Counted from the first letter of the stretch, positions 27,854-36,577 are shown. The stretch is DNA of 64,000 bases from Streptomyces catenulae (GCF_000718015.1 NZ_JODY01000015.1:137519-201518); one strand, 5' to 3'. Notes: generated by a model from the letters alone, not told the origin. Translations and numbers: made by a program.

Positions 27854-28471
27854 ATGCACCAGCAGCACCACGAAACCCACATCGACCTCAGCGCGGGAAC
27901 TGCCACCTCTGCCCCAGGCGGAGCAAGTTGTACCGGGAGCAATGCTCCCGGAGTATCCGCCCCGGGGGTGACGGGGACGGTCCTGTGCCAGGGGGCACCG
28001 GACCGGCAGGAAGCGGCCGAGGGCGGATCGCAGCCGGGGCAGGCCGAGCCGTCCGAGCCCCTCACACGTGTGCGTCAGCGTCCTCGTCAGCCCAAGCCGC
28101 TCAAGCGTCTGCATCAGCCGAGCTGCCGCATGAACGATGCCGAGTACGAGCGCTTCGCCACCGCGGCCGCCGTCTGTCACATGAGCCACGCGGCCTTCCT
28201 CGCCTACGCCGTGGACAAGGCTGCCCGCGACCTGAACCGCACTGCCGCCGACATCGCCACCGAGCATGAGGTGGTCCAGGAGCTGTTCGCCGCCCGCCGG
28301 CACCTGGGCCGCATCCACGGCCTGTTCAACCAGGTCGCCAAGGCACTCAACTCCGGCGTCGACACACCCCACCTCGCCGACGCGGCACAGGCCGTCCTAC
28401 GCGCGGCCCGACGCATGGAGAGCGCCGTCGACGCCCATCTCGCCCACCGCGACGGCGGCGCCCCGGCATGA
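27854..28471 (+). CDS. mobC: MobC-family mobilisation accessory protein
   Basis: A 205-residue protein; the first ~85 residues are low-complexity, and the C-terminal half carries the MobC signature (MNDAEYERFATAA, then HLGRIHGLFNQVAKALNSG). MobC proteins bind oriT and help open it for the relaxase. The stop overlaps the relaxase start (ATGA), the usual arrangement. ATG 27854 has AGAAAGAG upstream. Confidence 0.85.
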   Translation: MHQQHHETHIDLSAGTATSAPGGASCTGSNAPGVSAPGVTGTVLCQGAPDRQEAAEGGSQPGQAEPSEPLTRVRQRPRQPKPLKRLHQPSCRMNDAEYERFATAAAVCHMSHAAFLAYAVDKAARDLNRTAADIATEHEVVQELFAARRHLGRIHGLFNQVAKALNSGVDTPHLADAAQAVLRAARRMESAVDAHLAHRDGGAPA

Positions 28472-30171
28472 TCCCGAAGATCCACAAGTGTGGCGGCAGG
28501 ACGATCGGCCTGATCCGCTACCTGTACGGCCCCGGCACCCACGAAGAGCACATCGACCCGCACCTGGTGGCAGCGTTCGACCCGCTCACCCCCGACCCCG
28601 GCCGAGACCCGCAGGCCACCTACAAGCGGCTCCAGCAACTGCTCGACCAACCCGTCGAAGCCCTCCCCGAGCAACGCCGACCGGACAAGCACGTCTGGCA
28701 CCTGTCCGTGCGCGCCGCTCCCGAAGACCCCGTCCTGACCGACGAGGACTGGGCGGCCATCGCCCGCCGCATGGTCGCCACCACCGGCATCGCCCCCGAA
28801 GGTGACGAGACGGCGTGCCGATGGGCCGCCGTCCGGCACGCCGACGACCACATCCACATCATCGCCACCCTCGTCCGCGAGGACGGCCGCCGCCCCCGCC
28901 GCCACAACGAAGCCCGCCGCGCCCAGGCCGAATGCCGCAGCATCGAAGTCGACCACGGGCTACGCCGCGTCACCCCAGGGGACGGCACCGCCGCCAGACG
29001 CCCCACCAGCGCCGAGCGCCGCAAGGCCGAGCGCCTCGGCCGGAAAGCCCCCGCGCGTGAGTTGCTGCGCGAACACGTCCGCCATGCGCTCGCCGGCGCC
29101 GCGAATGAAGCCGAGTTCTTCGACCGACTCGCCGCCGAAGGCGTGCGCGTCGACAAGCGCCTCGCGCCCTCCGGCGACGCCCTTGGCTACAAGGTCGCCC
29201 TGGTCGGTGACCGCAACGAGGCGCACGAGCCCATCTGGTACTCGGGATCCACGCTCGCACCGGACCTGTCGCTCCCCCGCATCCGCAAGCGGCTCGCGGC
29301 CACCGCCGACCTACCCGGACTTCCCGCCACCCTTGGACGCACTGGTCTCTCCGCCCCGGCCCGTGCCCGCCACGTCACCGCCGAGGTCACCGACTCGGCC
29401 CTGGTCTCAATGGCATCCCGCGGCGACGGCACGGCGGCTGCCCAGCTGATCGGGATCGGCGAGGTCCTCGATGCCCTGGCCCAGACCGGGGCCGCAGCCA
29501 CACGGGCCGAACTGCGAGTAGCCGCAAATCACTTCGAGCGCGCCACACGCTCCGAAATCCGTGCCGAGGAAAGGGAGATGTACGCGCTGCGCCGGGCGGC
29601 CCACCAGATCGTGCACTCCGGCCCTGCCTTGGGAAGCGGTCAGGACAGCGCCGCCACCTCCCTGGTACTCGACGTCCTGGTGCTGGCAGTCGTCGTCGCC
29701 GCCCGCTGGCACGCAGCCCGGGGCCATGCTCAGCAGGCAGAGGCCGCCCAGCGCGCCGCCGACCATCTGCGTGCCGCCTATCGGGCCACCGCCACAGCGC
29801 CCCTGACCGCCCTGGGTACCTATGGCCGACGCCTCCCCGCCCAAACTCGGCAGCGGCATGCCGGCACGATCCGCGCCGTTCTCCCCCACCTCTCCGAACG
29901 CCTCCAGGCCGAGCCAGGCTGGGATGCCTTGGCCGCGATGCTCGACCAAGCCGACCGCGCCGGTCATGACACCGCCGCCCTGCTGACCAAGGCCGCCACA
30001 CAACGCGAGCTGGACAGCGCGAACTCCCTCAGCGACACCCTCGTCTGGCGACTGCACCACCTCGGCTACCTCACCCAGCCCACGCCCCGGCCCCAGCGCC
30101 ATCGGACAGCTCCGGGCCCGGCCGCAGCCCCCGTCGCCCGGCAAGAGACGAGCCGACCCCGGCAACGGTGA
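28468..30171 (+). CDS. mobA: HUH relaxase/mobilisation nuclease
   Basis: A 567-residue relaxase. The N-terminus (IPKIHKCGGRTIGLIRYLYG) has candidate nucleophile tyrosines, and the metal-binding three-His motif HADDHIHIIATLV lies near residue 124, matching MobA/MobL-like relaxases. The C-terminal ~300 residues are helical with no visible primase or helicase motif. It would nick oriT and lead the strand into a recipient. As no FtsK/TraB or type IV secretion gene is found nearby, transfer must rely on a helper element. Convergent with, and abutting, the flavoprotein gene. Confidence 0.87.
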   Translation: MIPKIHKCGGRTIGLIRYLYGPGTHEEHIDPHLVAAFDPLTPDPGRDPQATYKRLQQLLDQPVEALPEQRRPDKHVWHLSVRAAPEDPVLTDEDWAAIARRMVATTGIAPEGDETACRWAAVRHADDHIHIIATLVREDGRRPRRHNEARRAQAECRSIEVDHGLRRVTPGDGTAARRPTSAERRKAERLGRKAPARELLREHVRHALAGAANEAEFFDRLAAEGVRVDKRLAPSGDALGYKVALVGDRNEAHEPIWYSGSTLAPDLSLPRIRKRLAATADLPGLPATLGRTGLSAPARARHVTAEVTDSALVSMASRGDGTAAAQLIGIGEVLDALAQTGAAATRAELRVAANHFERATRSEIRAEEREMYALRRAAHQIVHSGPALGSGQDSAATSLVLDVLVLAVVVAARWHAARGHAQQAEAAQRAADHLRAAYRATATAPLTALGTYGRRLPAQTRQRHAGTIRAVLPHLSERLQAEPGWDALAAMLDQADRAGHDTAALLTKAATQRELDSANSLSDTLVWRLHHLGYLTQPTPRPQRHRTAPGPAAAPVARQETSRPRQR

Positions 30172-30726
30172 TCACTGCCGCTCCGACACCTCCGGGGCAA
30201 GCAACTCCAACGCCTCCTCCCAGCGGAACCGGTCCGCTCCGCCGCCGGACTTCGGCCGGTGAGGCTCGGACGAGCTGATCAGGACGCCCATCTCGCGCAG
30301 TCGGCCCAGGCTCTGCCGGTACGCGGGGTGGGCAGCCATGGCGGAGTTCAAGTACGGGAGGACAGCAGTAGGTATACCGAGGCCATGCGCCTCGCACAGG
30401 ATTCCCAGTGCCAGGGTGTCGGCGATCCCGGCGGCCCATTTGTTGATCGTGTTGAAGGTGGCAGGGGCGATCGCGATGGCATCCGCCGGCGGCAGTGGGC
30501 GGGGGGCGCCGGGGCTACGCCAAGCGGAACGGATCGGGTATCCGGTCCGGGCCTCGATCGCCTGGACGTCGAGGAAGCCGAGCGCTTGCGGGGTGGCGAC
30601 GACGCCGACGTCCCACTGCTGTTCCTGCGCGGCGGCGATAAGCTTGCCGACATCCCCGGCGATCCCGGCCGCGCAGACCACGACATAGAGGAACGGCTTC
30701 TTCGATGGGCTGAGCTGATCACTCAT
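30172..30726 (-). CDS. Flavoprotein of the HFCD (EpiD/CoaC-like) family
   Basis: A 184-residue protein with the flavin-dependent Cys-decarboxylase fold: VVVCAAGIAG near the start, PADAIAIAPATFNTINKWAAGIADTL (the Asn/Ala loop of CoaC-type enzymes), and PYLNSAMAAHPAYRQSLGRLREMGV. The catalytic His of CoaC-type enzymes is not obvious, so it may bind FMN without decarboxylating. Start overlaps the DUF397 gene by eight bases; last gene of the minus-strand regulator cluster. Confidence 0.8.
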   Translation of the reverse strand: MSDQLSPSKKPFLYVVVCAAGIAGDVGKLIAAAQEQQWDVGVVATPQALGFLDVQAIEARTGYPIRSAWRSPGAPRPLPPADAIAIAPATFNTINKWAAGIADTLALGILCEAHGLGIPTAVLPYLNSAMAAHPAYRQSLGRLREMGVLISSSEPHRPKSGGGADRFRWEEALELLAPEVSERQ

Positions 30727-30925
30727 GCGAGGACTTCCCCGTCTCGGCCGACCGCTTGCTGAACTCGATGAAGTGAGACCAGATCTGCCGCGGGAAGGTG
30801 ACGACAGCTCCGGCCCTGCGCTTGGAGTCGCGGACCAACACCTTCTCCGGGTGGTTATCGGCGACCTCTACGCAGCTCTCATTCTTGGTGTAAGTGCTCG
30901 TGCGCCAATTTGGCATCTCAGCCAC
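30719..30925 (-). CDS. DUF397 small protein
   Basis: A 68-residue protein with the DUF397 pattern (NWRTSTYTKNESCVEVAD, then VRDSKRRAGAVVTFPRQIWSHF). GTG 30925 has GGAAGGGGG upstream. DUF397 proteins are small partners of XRE-DUF5753 regulators in actinomycetes, often acting as antagonists; here the upstream overlapping gene is exactly that regulator. Confidence 0.88.
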   Translation of the reverse strand: MAEMPNWRTSTYTKNESCVEVADNHPEKVLVRDSKRRAGAVVTFPRQIWSHFIEFSKRSAETGKSSHE

Positions 30926-31781
30926 GGTTCCCCCTTCCTGTGCGAACAAAATGCTCGATGGCGGTCAAGATGAGATCCCTGGCGGCCTGCCCATAGACCG
31001 CTGACCGCCGAAGAAGCTCAAACGTCTTGACATACGATTCGATTTCGCCGGGCTGGGTCACGGACATCTCCGCAGAAGTGGTCTCCACCAGGACGACCTT
31101 GTCGTCGAACATCGAGAAGGGGTGGCCGAGCCAGACGGAAAGGGGAGCGGATCGGGGAATGATCCCCAGGCTGAGTCGGGGCAGGGCCAGCGCGGCCATG
31201 AGGCGGTCGAGCTGGCCGCGCATGACCTCTGAGCCACCATGATTCGAGTAGAGGGCCTGCTCGCCGAGGAGCACATTGAAGATCCGGCTCCCCTCGTAGA
31301 GATACTTCTGCCGTTCGAGGCGCTTGGCCACGGCTGCATCCGTGTCCGGCGGATTGCCGTAGAGGTTCGTCGCCACCTCGAAAATCGCCTCGGCGTACTC
31401 GGCGGTCTGAAGAGTGCCCCAGATGAGGTTGGGATCCCAGATCCGGAAGACCTTGGTCTTCCCGTAGAGCGGCATCAACCTCTTCTGGGGGCCTTCGGTC
31501 CCGGCCTGGAGCTGCCGACGCCACTCCATCCACATCTCGTCGATGTGGCGGACTGTGGCCACCAGGTCGGGGGCGTCCGCCTCGTGGCCGGTCATCCGGC
31601 ACCAGAGGTGTATGTCCGCCTCGCTCGCGTTCTGCTTACCGTTCTCGATGCGCGAGACCTTGGACTCCTGCCAGCCGGTGGCAGCGGCGAAGGCCCGGCC
31701 GCTGGCGAACCCCGCATCCTTGCGGAATCCGCGCAGCCGGGCACCCAACGCCTCCCGCGTCTCTCGTGCTTGATCGCTCAC
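30918..31781 (-). CDS. XRE-family regulator with DUF5753 domain
   Basis: A 287-residue protein: an N-terminal helix-turn-helix (LGARLRGFRKDAG..GRAFAAATGWQESKVSRIENGKQ, residues ~10-50), then a DUF5753 domain (IWGTLQTAEYAEAIF, LLGEQAL, MRGQLDRLMAALALPRLSLGIIP). Such regulators, with DUF397 partners, are abundant in Streptomyces and several control development or antibiotic production. Overlaps DUF397 by eight bases. GTG start at 31781. Confidence 0.92.
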   Translation of the reverse strand: MSDQARETREALGARLRGFRKDAGFASGRAFAAATGWQESKVSRIENGKQNASEADIHLWCRMTGHEADAPDLVATVRHIDEMWMEWRRQLQAGTEGPQKRLMPLYGKTKVFRIWDPNLIWGTLQTAEYAEAIFEVATNLYGNPPDTDAAVAKRLERQKYLYEGSRIFNVLLGEQALYSNHGGSEVMRGQLDRLMAALALPRLSLGIIPRSAPLSVWLGHPFSMFDDKVVLVETTSAEMSVTQPGEIESYVKTFELLRRSAVYGQAARDLILTAIEHFVRTGRGNRG

Positions 31782-31788
31782 GGAAATG

Positions 31789-32313
31789 TCAGGGCTTGTA
31801 CTCGGCAGTGGGGACGGCGAGGGACCACATCAGGTCCCGAACGCGAATGCACTCAGCGACAACAGAAGGGCTCTCGATGATTTCCGAGCCCAGGACCCTC
31901 CCCTTCTCGCCGAAGTGCCCCACGGCGAGAATTCTGTCGTCGAGGAGCCACCAATCATTGCCATTCACAGGGAATTGCAGGCCCTCGGGGAGTTTGTGCC
32001 GCGGCAACCATCTGATTTCTTCGCCGGCCTCCTCGTTGACATCGGTGGTGGCGTACTCCCATCGGATATAGGGAGTGTGCGGCTCGGTGACGACCCGCAC
32101 CCGCCGGACCGTTCCCCCTGAGCCCGTGACCCGCCTCATGAGCTGAAGCCAGGGCGCCATGAACGCATCATCGCCCGCCCTTCCGTTGAGCCAGTCCTCA
32201 AACGGCCCTGACTCATCCGGAACGGAGTAGTCGTCCCTCAGTTCCAGATGGAAGGCGTCATGTGTGACGCGCTCAATGAGCTGGTTGCGCTCGGCGCTGG
32301 AGATCAGCTCCAC
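31789..32313 (-). CDS. DUF6879-family protein
   Basis: A 174-residue protein with the pattern of the DUF6879 family (HDAFHLELRDDYSV near the start; RRVRVVTEPHTPYIRWEY; WWLLDDRIL). This family is repeatedly found beside XRE-DUF5753 genes, as here (seven-base gap). Function unknown. Its start lies inside the end of the upstream gene by 41 bases. Confidence 0.78.
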   Translation of the reverse strand: MELISSAERNQLIERVTHDAFHLELRDDYSVPDESGPFEDWLNGRAGDDAFMAPWLQLMRRVTGSGGTVRRVRVVTEPHTPYIRWEYATTDVNEEAGEEIRWLPRHKLPEGLQFPVNGNDWWLLDDRILAVGHFGEKGRVLGSEIIESPSVVAECIRVRDLMWSLAVPTAEYKP

Positions 32314-32692
32314 GCGGTTCCTCCAGTAGGGCGGTGATCGCGTCCCTGGGGACCTCGACCACGGTCTCGTAGTCCGGAATCTCCATCTGAGCCAGGGCGT
32401 CGACGTCGGTCACCTCCCGGCCCTGGACAACGTACGTGCCGCCCGGCGTGAGGATCATGAGGGGGTCCTCAAGGCGCGCGAACTCACCTGCGGGAAGGCC
32501 GTCGTTGACCAGGTGCTCGAACAGCTCGGTGGGCACCTCCACAGCCGTCTCACCCTCGGCAAGGGTGAGCTGCATCAGCAGGTCGTTCGCGAAGATCTTC
32601 CATCCCTGGACGAGGTAGGTGTCACGGTCAGTGGCGTAGAGCGTCGGACAGTCGCCCGACTTGGAGTTCTTACCGAGGAACCGTAGCTGCAT
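32273..32692 (-). CDS. Hypothetical protein upstream of DUF6879
   Basis: A 139-residue acidic protein beginning QLRFLGKNSKSGDCPTLY and containing two similar halves (TYLVQGWKI.. and TYVVQGREV..), each followed by a VEVP strand, suggesting an internal duplication. ATG 32692 has AGGAG upstream. Overlaps DUF6879 by 41 bases. It heads the minus-strand regulator cluster and is divergent from the HATPase gene. Confidence 0.75.
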   Translation of the reverse strand: MQLRFLGKNSKSGDCPTLYATDRDTYLVQGWKIFANDLLMQLTLAEGETAVEVPTELFEHLVNDGLPAGEFARLEDPLMILTPGGTYVVQGREVTDVDALAQMEIPDYETVVEVPRDAITALLEEPRGADLQRRAQPAH

Positions 32693-32929
32693 GGCTGGTC
32701 TCCTGTCCGCTGCCTTGCGCAGATTTGCGTGACACATCGATAGTCGAAGGGGCACACGACCGCGTCAACCAACGTGCTGCAAACTCCCGCAATTTCCTTG
32801 GGCGTTGATGCTCAGGCGCTCTACGTTCGTGACCCGCCCATCCCTGAAGCGTGATGTCGGGCCTGCCCCTCGAATCGAGAGACACCTCTCGCCGCTGGGG
32901 GCCCAGGCCACAGCCCGGAGGGAAGTCCC

Positions 32930-33382
32930 GTGACCGTGACCGCATGCCGCGCCAGCTCTGTAGGCGCCCCCGTCTACAGCGAATCGCTGCCGCGCGCCGC
33001 CGCGTCGGTGAGGCACTCCCGCCTGCTCATCAGCGCCGGCCTGACCACGTGGGGGCTGGACACCTTGGTCTCCGACGCCACGCAGATCACCGCAGAGCTG
33101 GTGTCCAACGCTGTTCAGCACACGTCGAGTTCGATGATTCGCGTGGCCGTCGAGCGGCCTTCGCTGACCCGGGTGCGCCTCACCGTCTCGGACCGGTCGC
33201 GGCGACAGCCCACCCTCCGGGAGCCGGACACGGATGCAGAGTCGGGACGGGGTCTGGTGCTCGTCATGGCCCTGGCCGAACGTTGGGGCACGGAGAACCG
33301 CAGGTGGGGAAAGATCGTCTGGGCCGAACTGACGATGCCGGAACCACATCGTGTCGCACCGCTTCACTGGCGTGATGCCTGA
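32930..33382 (+). CDS. HATPase-type ATP-binding protein, anti-sigma (RsbW)-like
   Basis: A 150-residue single-domain GHKL ATPase: N box ITAELVSNAVQH, a DRSRRQP segment in place of the usual Asp-containing G1 box, and GRGLVLVMALAERWG (G2 box). Such proteins in Streptomyces are anti-sigma kinases or orphan relatives. GTG 32930 has GGAGG upstream; its stop shares one base with the next ATG. Confidence 0.88.
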   Translation: MTVTACRASSVGAPVYSESLPRAAASVRHSRLLISAGLTTWGLDTLVSDATQITAELVSNAVQHTSSSMIRVAVERPSLTRVRLTVSDRSRRQPTLREPDTDAESGRGLVLVMALAERWGTENRRWGKIVWAELTMPEPHRVAPLHWRDA

Positions 33383-33930
33383 TGGGCACGCACACGAAGC
33401 CGCGACTGCACCTCGCGATCGCCCCCCACGCTCCCTTGGGCCCCCGGACCGTTGACCAGCTCATGCGACGGGTTCCGGGAGCCTCTCCCAACGGGCAACC
33501 GCCCGACGGGTACCAGCCCCCGGACCTTGTGGCGGCAGCTCGGGAATCCACGCCGGACGAGGCACTGGTGCGACTCCTGGAGGCTCTGCGCCAGTGGGAG
33601 GCGACAGCCGGAACGCCGCCCTCTCCGGCCGCCCCCATCACGCTGGATGCGATCCGGACCACCGCCGAGTGCGCCCTGTCGCTCTATCGGAAGGGCGACC
33701 CTGGCGGCGAGTTCCCCGCGGCGCTCGGCGCCGTGACCGGCTGCATATCCGGCCTCCTCGCCTACGCCGAACGCCATCTCGACACCGGCCGCGTCGTCGT
33801 CCGCGAAACCCTCCGCCGCGCACGAGCCGTGAAAGGCGGCGAGCAACAGCCCAGCCAAGAAGTTGCGGTCGTGGTCCGCGACCTGGTGTGCCTCCTGGGC
33901 TCCGGCAGCGGAGCGGCCGAGACCCCTTAG
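33382..33930 (+). CDS. Hypothetical protein, possibly DUF6415 family
   Basis: A 182-residue hydrophilic protein. The central part (SPAAPITLDAIRTTAECALSLYRKGDPG, then VTGCISGLLAYAERHL) is helical and recalls the DUF6415 family found beside small ATP-binding proteins in Streptomyces; that assignment is from memory and weak. Start shares a base with the upstream stop (TGATG). Confidence 0.6.
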   Translation: MGTHTKPRLHLAIAPHAPLGPRTVDQLMRRVPGASPNGQPPDGYQPPDLVAAARESTPDEALVRLLEALRQWEATAGTPPSPAAPITLDAIRTTAECALSLYRKGDPGGEFPAALGAVTGCISGLLAYAERHLDTGRVVVRETLRRARAVKGGEQQPSQEVAVVVRDLVCLLGSGSGAAETP

Positions 33931-33997
33931 GGGCCTGGCACGGACGCTCCGCGAAGTACCCGGCCGACACAGGAATGCAGCTCGAAAGGCTTTCATC

Positions 33998-34291
33998 GTG
34001 GACTGGACACGTATCCCCGGGCCCTGGACGCCCCGGTACCGCTCGCACTACCTGCGCAACACGAACCGCCTCCTTCGCGCACCGTCACCCGCAGACCGGC
34101 TGCGTGCGCTCGCCGTGAAGGCCGAGGGCACCTGGGCCGTCCACATCACCGAACGCACCCTGGCCCGCCGACTCAGCCCTCTGTGCGCCGCTCTCCGAAC
34201 CGGCCGCCGAGGACTGCCCCACGCCCTCCTGCCGAACAGCCCTCATCGCGGACTGCCCCGCACCTCCAATTCACCGGACGATGCCTCATGA
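33998..34291 (+). CDS. Small basic hypothetical protein
   Basis: A 97-residue Arg-rich protein (VDWTRIPGPWTPRYRSHYL..) of unknown function. The GTG at 33998 follows GAAAGGC; the frame is open back to 33863 but overlaps the preceding gene. Its stop overlaps the next ATG by four bases (ATGA), which supports it as a real gene. Confidence 0.5.
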   Translation: MDWTRIPGPWTPRYRSHYLRNTNRLLRAPSPADRLRALAVKAEGTWAVHITERTLARRLSPLCAALRTGRRGLPHALLPNSPHRGLPRTSNSPDDAS

Positions 34292-34755
34292 CCATGCCCC
34301 GCCTCCCGCTCACCGCCACTCTGCTGACCCTCGCGGGCATCGGCGCCGCCCACCTCGCGCAGAACATCCGCCACGACCGCGCCCGCAACGCCCTGGCCCA
34401 GGAGAAGCTCCACCAGCAGCTCATGCTGGACACCTCTCTCGACGCCGACCCCGAACTGTCCGCCCATATCCGCGGCGAACTGAAGATCCGCCTCATCGCC
34501 GTCATGTACCGCACCCACCAGATCCCCCGCACCAACCTCTACCTCCAGGCGCGCGAAGCCATGTTCAGCAACACCTACCTCCCCGAGGTCTGGCAAGCGC
34601 TCCACCCCACCTTCGGCCTCCTGGCCCGCGACCGCACCGACCGCCTCGTCAACGACGCCTTCCACACCGCCTACGAGGAGTGGGAAGCGGCACAGCGCGG
34701 CGCAGACGGAATCGGCACTCCAGAGAAGTACGAGGCTGGAAAGGCCGCGGCATGA
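34288..34755 (+). CDS. DUF6082-family membrane-anchored protein
   Basis: A 155-residue protein with one N-terminal hydrophobic segment (residues ~5-22) and a helical body (QLMLDTSLDADPELSAHI, NLYLQAREAMFSN, EVWQALHPTFG). This matches the DUF6082 pattern. ATG 34288 overlaps the previous stop. Function unknown. Confidence 0.68.
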   Translation: MTMPRLPLTATLLTLAGIGAAHLAQNIRHDRARNALAQEKLHQQLMLDTSLDADPELSAHIRGELKIRLIAVMYRTHQIPRTNLYLQAREAMFSNTYLPEVWQALHPTFGLLARDRTDRLVNDAFHTAYEEWEAAQRGADGIGTPEKYEAGKAAA

Positions 34756-34820
34756 CTGACACCTCCCAGTGATGGGCGGTCGTTCACCCCTCAGCGACAT
34801 CTACACAGATCGGACCCCTC

Positions 34821-35360
34821 ATGGCAGGCATCGAATACGAGGCGAAGGCTCTCGACATCGACCCCGCGAAGACCGCTCGGCTCATCGTCGAGGCGGGCGG
34901 CATCCAGCAGTCCGAGCCGCGGCTCATGCGCCGCTACGTCTACGACACCGTCCCGGCCGTCCCCGGCCGCTGGGTGCGGCTCCGCGACACCGGGGACGGC
35001 GTCACCCTGTGCGTCAAACAGATCGCCACCGACGCCGTCGACGGCACCCACGAAACCGAGATCACCGTCGACTCCTTCGAGGAAGCCGGCGCGCTCCTCG
35101 GCCTGGTCGGCCTCACACCGCGCAGCTACCAGGAGAACCTCCGCACCTCCTACACGCTCGGCGCCGTACGCCTGGAGATCGACGAATGGCCCCGCATCCC
35201 GCCGTACCTGGAGATCGAAGCCGACGACGAACCCCAGGTCTGGGACACCGCCACCGCCCTCGGGATCGACCGCGAACACCTGACGTCGATCAACACCACC
35301 AAGGTCTACGCCCGCTACGGCATCGACCTCGACTCCATCGCCGACCTGCGCTTCACATAG
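34821..35360 (+). CDS. CYTH-domain protein (class IV adenylate cyclase-like)
   Basis: A 179-residue triphosphate-tunnel protein. The family signature ExExK is present as EYEAK at residues 5-9; further strands RRYVYDT, WVRLRDTGDGVTLCVKQI, ETEITV, and YLEIEAD near 135 line the tunnel. Members hydrolyse or cyclise triphosphates with divalent metal. It lies 65 bases before a radical SAM gene on the same strand, suggesting joint action on a nucleotide-type substrate. Confidence 0.85.
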   Translation: MAGIEYEAKALDIDPAKTARLIVEAGGIQQSEPRLMRRYVYDTVPAVPGRWVRLRDTGDGVTLCVKQIATDAVDGTHETEITVDSFEEAGALLGLVGLTPRSYQENLRTSYTLGAVRLEIDEWPRIPPYLEIEADDEPQVWDTATALGIDREHLTSINTTKVYARYGIDLDSIADLRFT

Positions 35361-35425
35361 GCGGCGGCATGTGCCGACACCGGCCGGGGCGGGGGCCCCG
35401 GCCGGTACGGAAAAGGGGGAGCACC

Positions 35426-36535
35426 ATGCACGACCTCACGAACCTGCCGGTCGAGGTCAGGCCGGACCGCACGCTACGCGTGAAGATCATCGACGCCTGC
35501 GGACTGGCCTGCTCGTTCTGCCACAACGAGGGGACCCCGGTCACCGCCGACAACACCGACCGCACCGCAGACCAGTTCACCGGCACACCGGGCCGCTCCG
35601 GCCGCGTGTCGATCTACCTCAAGACCAACGGCGCCGACTTCCTGCCCACCCGCATCCCCGCCGACACCGACTTCGCCCTCGCGCTCGCCGCCGTCCGCGG
35701 CAGCCTGGCCACCAACGAAGTGCACTTCACCGGCGGGGAGCCGACCCTCCACCCCGACCTGCCCGGCCTGATCCGCATCGCCCGCCGCCTCGGACTGACC
35801 GTCGGCCTCACCTCCAACGGCGAGAACGGCGCCGCCGTCCTCCCCGAGGCCGCAGCCGCCGGCCTCGACCGCATCAACCTCAGCGTCTTCGGCACCACCC
35901 CCGAAGAACTCGCCGCCGTCCAAGCCCCACGCCTCGCCTCCCCCAAGCTCGCAGCCCGGAAGCTGGACGCCCTCACGCAGACGATCGAGACCGCCCGCGC
36001 ACACGGCATCAAGGTCTCCGCGAACATCGTCATCCCCGACCACCACCACATCGAACGCGTCCTGCGCATCATCGAACAACACGGCCGCTCCATCGTGGTC
36101 CGCATACTCGTCTCCCTGGAAGACGACGGCGCCCCACTCGCCGCCATGCAACAGATCGTCGACCACCTCGGCGCCGTCCCCGTCCGCCGGATCATCACAG
36201 CCGGGGCCTCGGACCAACGGGTCCGCTACCGCCTGCCGGACGGCCGGACCCTCTACGCCAAGAGCATCCGCCCCGTACGCCTCCCCGCAACCTGCACCGA
36301 CTGCCGCTTCAACAACCCCGACGACTGCCAGGAGGGCTACTACGGCATCCGCATGTACCGCGCCACCAACGGCCCCTTCATGGTCGGCGTCTGCATCCAA
36401 CGCATGGACCTCTGCCTACCACTCGGCGAATTCGTCATGAGCCAGCGATGCCAGGAAGTTGCCACGTTCCGGGAGGACGAGGCGGCACGGCTGGCGCGGC
36501 TGTACTCGGTCAACGCACCGGCTGGGGGAACGTGA
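35426..36535 (+). CDS. Radical SAM enzyme (MoaA-like)
   Basis: A 369-residue radical SAM protein. The 4Fe-4S cluster motif CGLACSFC (C25, C29, C32) and GGEPTLHPDL (SAM-binding) are typical. The C-terminal region has several further Cys (CTDC near 291, CQ.. and CIQR..), as in SPASM-like auxiliary cluster domains. The frame opens at 34769, but the ATG at 35426 has AAAAGGGGGAG upstream. Coupling with the CYTH protein hints at a modified nucleotide or peptide product, unknown. Followed by hairpins and the CRISPR array. Confidence 0.88.
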   Translation: MHDLTNLPVEVRPDRTLRVKIIDACGLACSFCHNEGTPVTADNTDRTADQFTGTPGRSGRVSIYLKTNGADFLPTRIPADTDFALALAAVRGSLATNEVHFTGGEPTLHPDLPGLIRIARRLGLTVGLTSNGENGAAVLPEAAAAGLDRINLSVFGTTPEELAAVQAPRLASPKLAARKLDALTQTIETARAHGIKVSANIVIPDHHHIERVLRIIEQHGRSIVVRILVSLEDDGAPLAAMQQIVDHLGAVPVRRIITAGASDQRVRYRLPDGRTLYAKSIRPVRLPATCTDCRFNNPDDCQEGYYGIRMYRATNGPFMVGVCIQRMDLCLPLGEFVMSQRCQEVATFREDEAARLARLYSVNAPAGGT

Positions 36536-36556
36536 CTTCCAACCGCGGCTGGAAGT
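36535..36556 (+). terminator. Hairpin at the end of the radical SAM gene
   Basis: Arms ACTTCCA/TGGAAGT, 7 bp, at the stop codon of the radical SAM gene. Confidence 0.35.
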
Positions 36557-36577
36557 GACCGATGCGGCCCGGCGTTA

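Noticed and set aside
34769..35425. Extension of the radical SAM frame over the CYTH gene
   Set aside because: Overlaps a well-supported CYTH gene in another frame; Arg/His-rich content; a strong ribosome site marks 35426.
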